Positions 21,902 through 31,225 of a stretch of 64,000 bases of DNA are shown here, in pieces. The translations under genes were made by a program, and so were the position numbers. Source of the stretch: Golubevia sp. BC0850 (lineage: Eukaryota; Basidiomycota; Exobasidiomycetes; Golubeviales; Golubeviaceae); contig JAAVVG010000002.1 of assembly GCA_012976225.1 (NCBI GenBank), positions 186,001 through 250,000 on the forward strand. Reading direction: 5' to 3'. Within the stretch, counting starts at the first letter, position 1. The number at the start of each line of letters is the position of its first letter. The notes under the pieces are model-generated. The model had not been told where the DNA came from and ran no database searches. It saw nothing but the letters and a program-made list of their open reading frames with translations.

Positions 21902-22009
21902 AGACACTGAAGAGATTCGAACTCCTGCTCAGAAACTGAAATCGATGCACTCATGCAATGGTAATTAGAACATTCTAATCGATCACCTTGGCCACTCGGT
22001 CACAGTGTC
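21902..22009 (-). tRNA. tRNA-Ser(AGA) with a 26 nt intron
   Basis: On the minus strand, the acceptor stem GACACTG pairs perfectly with CAGTGTC. The A-box region reads TGACCGAGTGGCCAAGG and the T arm is AGGAG-TTCGAAT-CTCTT. The anticodon stem ATCGA/TCGAT brackets loop TTAGAA.., giving anticodon AGA. A long variable arm (TTCAG TTT CTGA) marks a class II tRNA. Exon 1 is 22009-21973, intron 21972-21947 and exon 2 21946-21902; the mature length is 82 nt. The intron sits one base 3' of the anticodon, and its TTCTAAT can pair with ATTAGAA of the anticodon arm, as expected of tRNA-splicing-endonuclease substrates. The discriminator base is U rather than the G usual for fungal tRNA-Ser. Confidence 0.88.
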
Positions 22010-22306
22010 GAGGAAGGATTGCAAACGTATTCACACGATGCGTTATTATTGCCTCGAAAAATATGTCAGACCGTGGCGCCGTTTTTTTAATCCTTTTGAA
22101 TGAGATGCGCTCCAAACTCTGAGTTTTGGGAATTTTGACATAGTTTTGTGTCGTGCTTGAGAGGACTTTGAGGAAGTTCTACTGGTTCTATGGATGGGTA
22201 GGCTTTTGAAATGGGTTCGATCCAGACCCTGAGTTTCATCTCTCACTTCTTCTTTCCCCTCTGAGAGTCTCATCCGACGAATCTCGGAGGAGTGGAAGAG
22301 CGAGGA

Positions 22307-22613
22307 ATGGACTACAGAGTTTCTCTTCCCCCACTTTCCTCTTATCTCCCTCCGGAACTTCAGACATGGATTATCGCGGCTACAGAATCTAGCGAAGTTG
22401 ACTCCAGTTGAAGAAGGAGGAAAAAACGCAGGCTACAAAATCATCGTCAAGAAGGCCGTCAGAAGAGCGATTCTCGAAAGGATTCTGAATCACAATTCTA
22501 AGGGACAAAGGCGGAACCGACCTCCCTCCCAAGTCATGGCAGCTGATATCGAAAGAGCCTCTGAGCTGACGGAAGGGTGGAAAGCATCGCATCCAGATAA
22601 GAAGACGAGCTAG
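22307..22613 (+). CDS. Small unidentified gene with an apparent +1 frame change
   Basis: Two overlapping frames look coding but are out of register. Frame one starts at ATG 22307 (MDYRVSLPPLSSYLPPELQ...) and stops at TGA 22409. Frame two is open through 22398-22613 with VKKAVRRAILERI.. and ends at TAG. Reading AGT then skipping the T of TGA would join them into about 101 residues. No GT..AG intron of realistic size fits the 12 bp overlap. It may be a sequencing or real indel, or a programmed shift. The basic C-terminal half is not one I recognise. Confidence 0.35.
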
Positions 22614-23619
22614 TTGAAAACTTCTAATTCAACTATCTTTCGGTAGAGTAAACCATCCTCAACCTTTCAACTCTCCTCAAGACTCTTCAACAATCATTGA
22701 GTCTCTCAAGCCAACCCTAATTCATTATCCCTCTTTGGTCCCTTCAAATCTTCAAGTCTCATTTACAGCTCCTCTTCACTTTCAACTTCATTTTCTCTCT
22801 TGTCCCATTTCTGAGATCTGTACCTTTGGCAGAGACCCGGGGTTCTTTAGGCCAATCTTCTTTGATTCTGACGAAATACCAATGTGCGAAGCTCGAACAC
22901 TGAAAAATCAGGCCTGGTCCCTGGAGTCTCAACATGAGACATCAACCATATTTTACGAGACCACCTCGCATTTCGAAACCCAGCGACAGGAATTCCCACT
23001 ACCTTTTTCAATCTGCGTTTGTATATACAGAAATGAGAACTTTTCCGTACCCAGGATCAAGATAGCAAGGAGAAAGAGAGGGGAGGGGGAGGGGCTGGAA
23101 CGAGTTTATCATAGAGTAAGAGGAAGAAATCTAAAAGGATTTTGTTCTTTTCGACATTGTTCTGAAATTGAGCTTGAACAATTTGAGTCGAGTTTGTGGG
23201 AAGGAGCTTAGTCGTTCACTGAAGGTGGCCTTTGCTAGAGGATTGTTCAAAGTGAACATGAGGTCTGGTTCTGTTTACTAAGTTCTTTCGTCAGTCTTCT
23301 GTTTGCTCGATCCGTTCGTCCCATGGAATGTCTCGTACTTCTTCTGTTATGATGAAACGAAAACAATCCTCACCACTCGCGCTTTAATTTTTGCGAGAAA
23401 GTCAGCAGCTCCTCTTCAGTTGGGATGGAAGCAATCAGCTAACCTCTATTAATCAAAAAGGATATCACAACTGTTGGATTAGTGACAATTCTGCTCGCAC
23501 AAGTTTTCCTCCTGCCACAATCTCTTATTGAAACAGGTTCAGAGTTTTGCACAAGAACTGGCGTTCAGTCAATTCGATATGTTCGCTCTGTGCAAGAATT
23601 TTGTGACATAACTACATGA
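22614..23619. other. Intergenic region
   Basis: About 1 kb with no supported gene. The 158-codon frame at 22735-23211 (+) lacks any recognisable motif, and its neighbours do not suggest splicing. Confidence 0.35.
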
Positions 23620-24985
23620 TTATTCGTCGTCGAAGCCACTGACTTCTTCGCGGGTCCTATCAGGGACTGAATGAACCAAGCACGAAACAGAGAAGAAGAT
23701 CCAGCAGCAGAAGAGAAGGCAGGAATAATGATCCCAGGGTCGAAGGTTGAAGGCAAGGGAGGCATCAAGCGGAGTTGGTCAAGTGCAGGCCAATAGATGG
23801 AAGAAAGAGAAGGTAGAAGCACAATTGAAAATGCAGGGAGAAAGGTAGATAGAGAAGAAGGGGAATTGTCAGCAAGAAGTCCTGTCCACTCAGATGCTTC
23901 GTTTTCACTTACGAGGATAGGATGTTGGGATTCTCTCAGCTGCTTTCCAGCCATACGATTTGCGAATGGGAGGGATTGTGAGGACTGCGACAGGACCTTA
24001 GAGACGAAACAAGAGAGAGAGAGAACGAGTGCGAGAGAGAGGGAGGAATGGGGAGAGCCCCAAGGTGAGGGGAGGAAAAGAGTAGGGTCAGTTGCTCTGA
24101 GTTCCGAGGTGAACACAGCATACCATCAGATACCGAAGCAAAGAACAAAGCCCCGGCAGGGAAGAATGACTTGGGATTGGGCAGAGAGGAAGCTGATAGG
24201 TGACCTCGAATCGTCTATGACAACCTGCCCATCTTCTCAGCTGACACCTTTCAAAGGTGAATTGAGCTGTTCTCCTTAATCCCCGTCGAAGCAGCGATTA
24301 CAGTCCGCCTCTCTGACCTTTCTTGTCCTACCTTCCGAGGGATGGAAAGAAAGAATGTGTGCCTAGTCTTCACTTTACTCCCATCTCTTAGAAGAACCCA
24401 ACCACGACCTCTAGCTCTTGCTGCATCTCAAGCATATTAGCTTATTTCCTCCAGCATCACCAAGCTCTGGAGGTTTCGTAGGAAAAAGGAGGCAGGAAGC
24501 TTTGTTTCCTTCCTTTGAGACGCCTTGGACCGTAAGCCCCATGTGAACTTACCAACACCTCCAATCAAAATTGAAAAGAACACTACTGGATGCTCATGAG
24601 CTGAACGTTGCTAGAAAGAGGGAAAGAGAGAAAGGTTAAAGATAAGTCACAGAGCCTGGCTTCCTCCTCCTCCTCCTCATCCTCATCCATCAAGAGCAAT
24701 CCCCCAAAGACGTCTACGATCTTCTGAGACAACGACTTCAGAAGAAGTAATCCAGAGCAATTGATCAAGTTTATTGAAGACCAACGAGCAACATAGAAGG
24801 AGCGTTTGATTGATATTAGGATTGAATTCAAGGCCGGCCTTGCTCCTCAAAGAACTATAGAACTCTTCTACCTCTGGTCTGATAGAGTTGAGCGAGCAAA
24901 AGGAGGAGTTTGGTTTCCTGATACTCACAAGATACCTGTAGGTATTACGGAACGGGCTGAAGACTGAAGAGGTGATTGATGCCAT
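23620..24985 (-). CDS. NDUFA3: Complex I 9.5 kDa subunit (NDUFA3-like, NUO9.5)
   Basis: Four short exons (24985-24929, 24610-24553, 23996-23913, 23666-23620) close exactly in phase to only 81 residues. It is a single-pass accessory subunit of mitochondrial NADH:ubiquinone oxidoreductase in the proximal membrane arm. The order of blocks matches the fungal 9.5 kDa subunit: SPFRNTYRYL, then AHEHPVVFFSILIGGVGP (the membrane helix), then VLTIPPIRKSYGWKAAERIP and TSYPLPDRTREEV, ending GFDDE. Neurospora's version has the same HERPAIFWSL...GP and PPIRRAFG blocks. Introns of 318, 556 and 246 nt make up over 80% of the gene. The exon 3 acceptor is CTCTAAG. Longer frames over this region on either strand are shadows. 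Confidence 0.88.
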
Positions 24986-25152
24986 CCTTGAAGATAGTGG
25001 TGGAAGCAGGATGAGTGAGACATCGCATCCTCACCCCCACCAGCTCAGACTCCCTTTGTCATTCCAATTTGCTTGATTCTAATCAAATGGCGGAACTGAG
25101 AAGATTTTGATACATTTTGAGGGGCGAATGACAACTAAAGATTTCAACATTG

Positions 25153-28100
25153 CTATACTCTGCGACAGACCAGCCCAATCCCATGTATCCAACGCTCAGA
25201 ACTACCTCTAAACCCAACGATTTTGTATCCTTCTGGAGCCTCTAAGACTTTCAGTGATCCACCTTCAGAATTTCCTTGCATTCCAGTACTTTTCCCACTC
25301 TGCAGATGAATGTTTATTCCATCGATCCATGCACCAGCTCGTACCTCGACCTTTGATATCCTGTCGTTCGGTTCCAGTAGAAGTCTTGCCTTTGACGAGC
25401 CTCCCAGTGGACCAAAGGCAGCTGAAGAAGATTGTGAGGAGTGCAACTTCAACCCATCGAAAGCTGCTCCGGCATAGATCTCGATTTCTCTGACGTCTTG
25501 AGGGATTGGAGTCAGAAGAGCATCCTTTGCCTCACCGCCCGCCACTTCGCAGAGTAGGATTGGTCGATCTCCAAAGAGTGGAAAGATCACCTCTCCAGAT
25601 GTGAGATCTTGACCGACTCCCCTTGAAACTGGAAAAGGCTGAGGTACGCTCTGACCAGCGTCTCTCGAGCAAATCAAACCAATCGACGTGACCCATTGAG
25701 ACGAAGTTCCGTAAATCCCTCGAATAGAATAGCCTTCCGGAGCTTCTAGAGTAGCGAGACTACCTCCACTGAGGTTTCCATGCATTCCACTAGTGGCTCC
25801 ACTCGAGAAGTGAATGTCGATTCTGTTGGCATAGGGGAGAAAACAGGTCAGACGAAGGCAAGCATTTCGACGGCCTTCTGTTCACTCACGCGTCTATCCA
25901 CGCTCCAGCTCTAAGTAATAGCTTAGTGATGGTATCTCCAGGGCAAACTTTGAATACGAAAGGTGATCCGCCGCCGAGAGGACCGAATGCTGCAGGTGGC
26001 GATGATGAGTTTGAGTGAAATCGCAAGCCATCGAAAGCGCCTCCAGAGAAAATCTGTGAAAAGAAAAGCTTTCTAGTTATTACACTGGTGAAAATGAAGG
26101 AATTCAATTGATCAACTCGCCTCGATTGCTTTGAGATCTTGGATAGGGACAATCCACTTGCGATCACCTTCTTGTCCTGAGAACATCGTCTTGACGACGG
26201 GAGAAGAGAATTCCTTCATTTGGATCTCTTTGAGGAAACCAAAGGCTTTATAATCCTTCAATTCCGACTGTCTCATGTTGCATGCTAACGCTCTGAGCAT
26301 GACCTTTCGGTCTCCAAGAAGGGGATCGAATCCGAGAGTGGAAGCGAGGTAAGAAGGTGAGATTTGAAGACTTGAAGACGGAGGTGTCCCGTTCTCTAGT
26401 CCAGTGAATTCGATAGAAGTCATGTATCGACCATCGACTTCTACTTCGATTGCTCCGATTCCAGAGCTGCATCTTGCTGTTGGGCCATTGGCTCCAGCGC
26501 TCCAAGAGGGCGAAGTGTCGTTCCATTCTCTCCGAGCACTTGCATCGCCTGACCTGAGGAAGGGCAGGTAAGGGTCTGATGGAAGTCGACAGGTAGGATG
26601 CCATCTTGCTCGAATCGCTTGAGCTCGATGAATGTGATTCTGTCCAGAGTCGTTGGACGAGTTGATGGGAGAGATGGAAGGACACCCCGATCGAGCGCAC
26701 GAAGGGGATCTAGTCATAAACGCTCGGTTGAATTCAACATATCCGCGACTCATCAACCCAGAAGGCCAATGAGGATTGTCAAGAGCATGACCCACTGAGA
26801 GAGAAGAAACAGGAAGGACAAACATGAATTGAGCTGCCTGCTCTCCTCTCTTCTCTTGTCAGTCCCATACTCACCTTCGTGCATAAAAGCTCCACTCCCG
26901 ATGTTCAAAGTCTCCCAAGCGGTTGGACATTCGTTGAGGTCATTGACGACACACGCTTCATCAGTCCTTTCTTCATCAAGAAACGCTGGCGTTACGTATT
27001 CTAGTCTCGAAGGAGCGGCCCATCTGGGGAAGAGAAGAGAGAAGAGAATGTTTCGATCTAACCTCTGGAACTCTGGCGCGAAAAGGAAAAATTGCATCGT
27101 TCTTGAAGAGGAGAATGATCAGTCTGTTCACTCACAGCCACCCACTTCCCATGCAACCAATAGAAGTCTGACCAGCTCCACCACTTCCTACAGCAGCATG
27201 AGCTCGAAGAAGCTTCATGTTAGGATCGTAAGTAGTGTCCAAGACCAAGACGGCCACTGGAGATTGATGTAGTTCTCGAGGAACTGATGGGTTAGAGAGA
27301 GCCTCCATCGCGAATTGATGCATAGCACCTCCGTTCCGAGCACCCTTGAATTGTTGAGCATTGTTCGGATCTCTAAATTCCTTGAGAGTGTGTCTCGATT
27401 TGAGGATGTGGATCTTGGGCAGATGTTCAATTTCTCGAAGAGAGGAATTTGACTTTGGAGTAGGGTCTGAAGCTGTGTCGTCGAGGCTGAAAGTCCTGCT
27501 TCCTAGCTGATGCCTTCTCATCTGTTCACTATGAAAAGCCTGCGATGGAAGTAGGAACAGCAGACTTCTGAGTCGTTGGTTCCCTATGTCCTCTACCTTC
27601 CCTCCACCTCTCTATTCAAAGACTCACCTGCCACAGATATGCCTGTATCGCAAACCTTCTCTTGACCTCATCCAGACCTCCTTCACTCAGCACCTGCTTC
27701 CTCCAGTTGTTCGGACAATCCACAATAGGACGATCTCCAGAGTCTGAGCTCCCGAAGTTGCTCTTGAGTGGAGTCAAAACTCTCTTGAACATAGATCCAT
27801 GAGACTGCTGTTTCGATGGCTGCTGCTGACTAAGATCGACTCTTCCATTGTTTCGAAGCGAAGGAGAGTCACTTGCTACGAGGATTGCTAGGTGAAGAGG
27901 AGGGGCGTTTGAAGGTTGAAAGTTGAGATTGAAGTGGGTAGAAATTGGAGAAGACGATTCTGTTTGAAGCCAATCCAATTTGATGTCATTGTTTCCAGGA
28001 GTGAGAGATACTAATGCTTTGAAGAATCCATGATTCACCTCCCACTTCACAGGAGAGAACCCTGAGGATGAGTCAGGATGAGCAAGGAGATGAGAGAAAG

Positions 28101-28227
28101 GAGGTGGGTGGCTTCCTCCTGCTCTTCCTTCTAATATGATCAGCCTTTGGGATACAGTGGATGAGGTTTCTAGATTTTCAACCATTGGTCCTTGTTGCTG
28201 ACCCTGGTACTTGCCAGTCGGCGCCAT
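25153..28227 (-). CDS. Zinc metalloprotease with two C-terminal jacalin-like domains (PF12044 type)
   Basis: Exons 28227-27628, 27539-27136, 27023-26875, 26794-26121, 26053-25890 and 25822-25153 join in phase to 886 residues. Fungi have a conserved, poorly characterised family (yeast YIL108W type) that couples a zinc metallopeptidase to a jacalin lectin fold. The zinc site HEVGHALDNPHW is assembled across an intron (..MHE|VGH), followed by PSGLMSRGYVEFNRAF. Two jacalin-like repeats follow, each with GGAFDGL/GAAFDGL, AFGPLGG, RAGAWID and EAPEGY, and end in GIGLVCRRV. There is no signal peptide, so a cytosolic protein is likely. The intron at 26120-26054 starts with GC (GAG|GCGAGT) and is required for phase. 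The start at 28227 is the first ATG with conserved sequence after it; the long upstream extension of the frame is 5' leader. Confidence 0.88.
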
Positions 28228-28576
28228 TGTTGAAATTTTGACGTTGAGGACGAGCGGGGAGAGAAGCAGGAATGAGAGTGAGAAAGAGAACAACACTCCG
28301 AGCTGTATGGCCCGTTTCTCTCTCCCTTTGTCAACTGTCTGCTGTCTGGCGAGTTTCTTCCTTCTGAAGGGACCATGGCCAAGTAGTGATAGCTCATTTG
28401 AAGCTTCAAGGGAGACCAAAGCAACGCGACATCTCCAAGACTCAAGCCATTCTTCCTCTCTACAAATCAGATGAACTTCATTTTTTGCTTGAGAATTGTA
28501 CGTTGTCGTATATACAAATGCTGATTTTGAGAGAAAACGAGGTGACAGATAGAGCAGAGGACACAGATCTTCAACC

Positions 28577-30414
28577 TCAAGCGATCTTGACGACCATCTT
28601 TCCCTTGTTCTTTCCAGCAAAGAGACCGACCAATGCATCAGCACAACCATCGAGTCCACCCTCGTTGATAGTGAATTGTTGCTTTAGTTTTCCTTCTTTC
28701 ATGAGCTTGGACATCGCTAGAGCAGCTTCTCCGTATCTGAAAAGGGAAAGCAGGAAGGTCTGGTCAGCTGGGCATAATCTCGCATGGATATCCACATTGA
28801 TGAGATCTGCATTCCAAGAAGAACAACTTACCTGCTCTTATAATCGAAGACAATGAAACCGATTAGATAGGCTCTCATGGCGATGAGAGTTGTGTAGTTC
28901 TTCAAACCTGGCGGCTTTGACGTATTGTAATCACTAACGGCTCCACAAAGAGCAATTCTAGCTCCAATCTTTAGAGAGTTCAAGCTCTGTGAGGATAGTA
29001 GGGAAAGAGAAGTCGGTATAAGCTCAGACCATTGAAACGTTTCAAGGAAAGAGAAGTCAACGCAGCTCAGACGATGCAAACGTTTCAAGAACTTACCAAG
29101 TCCAAGAGTTCTCCTCCAACATTTTCAAAGACACAGTCAGCGTATCCAGAGTCCTTGAGGAGCTTTCTGAAGTCCTTTGCGAAACCTTCGGCTTTGTAGT
29201 CCAAAGCGTGATCAGCACCAAGGACATCCCTGACCCATTGGCATTTGTCTGCTCCACCAGCTACTGCAATGACCTTGGTATCCGGAATGCTCTTTGCGAG
29301 TTGAACAACGATGGATCCAACAGATCCTGGGAATAAAAAGCAAGCAAGATGATAGGCGGTTAGAGTTGAGGCGAGGGGAAAGGAGAGGGTAGAGAATCAA
29401 TTTTCGCTGTTCTCAGACTCACCTGCGGCACCAGTGACGACTACTACATCTCCTTTTTTGATCTTAGCAACATCGAAAAGTCCCCCTGGGAGAGTTCGGT
29501 AGAGAGGTTAGAGAGTGGGATGCCGGGAAGGTCAGAACTGAGATTAGCTGCCCTGTTACGTCTTGCAAGAGTCAACTTCCCCTCCTGCTCCAGATGAACT
29601 ACGTCATTGAATCTGAAATCTTTCCAACATGCTATCTAGAAGTCAGGTTCCGCAATGAGGGTCCAGTTCGTTCTTGGTTCCCTTCTCTTCCACCTTCCAT
29701 TCCACCCCCTTCCCTCCTCCCATCTTCTCCATCATCTTCTTCTATCCCATTATTTCCTCTCCTCCCCTCTCGATCCTCTTCTTCGATTCCATTCTCTTCT
29801 CTCGTCCCATCTCCATCACCTTCTTCAAACTCACAGTAAGCGGTTTGTCCGCTTGACCCTAAGACACCTAGATAGTCAAGATTTTCCCCTTCAGAAGGTA
29901 GCTTCTCATACTGTCCGTCCTTGACCACAGCATATTGCTGCCAGCCCAGAGTTCCAGACACTCTGTCTCCGACCTTCAAGTGCTGGGAATTGGATTTGAC
30001 GACTGAACCAACTCCACCAGCTCTCATGACTTCTCCAATCTTGACTGGTGGGAGGTAACTACGGGCATCACGGAGCCAACCTCTCATTGCTGGATCTATC
30101 TGAAGAGAAGGTGAGAAGAAGAGGTGAGGACAAGCAGATCGATAGAGCTGCTGGAACTGAAGAAAGATTCTCTGACGTAGAATTTGGACTACCACTCCTT
30201 ATTAAACTTCTTCCAGCTATCGGGAATCTAGCAGGTGTTGAACTAGCTCTTGATATGTACTTACAGAAACGTATTCAATCTTGATTAGAGCTTCACCGGA
30301 TTTCAATTCCTCTGAGATTTGAGAAGAGTTCCTTTGGAAAGTACCATCTCCGTTCAATCGTGGGTCGATGTCGTTTACTGGCCTTTCTCTGAGTGTGATC
30401 TGGTTGTTGAGCAT
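28577..30414 (-). CDS. Medium-chain reductase, NADP-dependent alkenal/enone reductase-like
   Basis: Six exons (30414-30265, 30099-29835, 29485-29423, 29326-29097, 28986-28832, 28736-28577) close in phase to 340 residues, the family length. Members of the PTGR/AtDBR branch reduce the C=C bond of alpha,beta-unsaturated aldehydes and ketones with NADPH in the cytosol. Visible blocks: YVSIDPAMRGWLRD at the substrate domain, TAYWGLFDVAKIKKGD, the nucleotide-binding VTGAAGSVGSIVVQLAK, FENVGGELLDL and CGAVSDYN. No zinc ligands of classic alcohol dehydrogenases are present, as expected for this branch. The exact substrate is unknown. Its 3' end lies 350 bp upstream of the metalloprotease start on the same strand. 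Confidence 0.92.
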
Positions 30415-31225
30415 TTTTGATGCAGGCGATTTGAATGAGGGATATGATGAAGAAATGGATCTCTTTAAAGTCTTTATACGCAAAAGGGAGATAGGGTCAC
30501 GGCAACGTGTATACCCGAATTTATTCCGTGGGTAACCCGACACTCACCCTAACTCCAATGGGTGCGATTCTGATTCTATTTGAGTTTTGATTCAGTTTGA
30601 ATTAGGTCTGGGAGACTAGTGAGGAGAGGGAAGCACCCGGCAGGAGAGTAGACCCCTCCAACACTCCTTCCCTCTTCCTCTTCTATTTGTTTCCCTTTGC
30701 TGTCCACCTGCCGTCCCATCGAGGAGCTGTAGCTCCATTACTTCAACACAGATTCTCTACCTTGTGTGTCTATACCCTTGTCAAATTGTCTTTCGAGAGA
30801 GAGGTCTGAAATTTCTTCTCTCACGTCACGTCGATCCAAGACTCTCACTTGACGTTCCTTTTGACTTCAATCAGGTATTTTGACGTGTTCTCAGGTTCAG
30901 TGTAAATTCTAACAGCCTCTGAAACATTGTTTTTTGCTGGGAAAGAGAGAAGTGCTCCTGTTCGGCAGCTCTTGTTCGGTAGGTCACAGTGTTGTGAGGT
31001 AGATTTTTTCTTCTTTAGACTCTCCTCTCTTCTCCTTCTCCTTCTTCCTCATGTTCGAGGTTTAAAACATCTGCACTCATCAACAAAATCAACCTCAGAA
31101 CCTCAAAGCATCAACTTGAAAGAGAGAGAGCTCGTGGAAAGTGAAAGAGACACGCAACTACACTTTCTTCCAACTTTTTCATCAAGCTACCTTCTCCATC
31201 TAGCTCTTCTTCAAATCACGCTTGC
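30415..31225. promoter_or_regulatory. Divergent promoter region, enone reductase / URA2
   Basis: An 811 bp intergenic region with CT-rich tracts close to the URA2 start (about 31010-31050 and 31160-31205). No protein gene is supported; the frame at 30927-31289 overlaps the URA2 leader. Confidence 0.4.

Noticed and set aside
22307-22613. Ornithine decarboxylase antizyme (also shifts +1 at TGA)
   Set aside because: The predicted product is about 100 residues and lacks antizyme motifs.
23565-24116. 183-codon minus-strand frame as a protein gene
   Set aside because: It crosses two introns of the 9.5 kDa complex I subunit in a different frame; the spliced subunit has clear family motifs and this frame does not.
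23797-24279. 160-codon plus-strand frame
   Set aside because: Antisense shadow of the 9.5 kDa subunit introns; Arg/Glu-rich composition from purine-rich DNA.
28228-28659. N-terminal extension of the metalloprotease frame
   Set aside because: No ATG opens it, and the sequence is Leu/Ser/Arg-rich without conservation; ATG 28227 is a better start.
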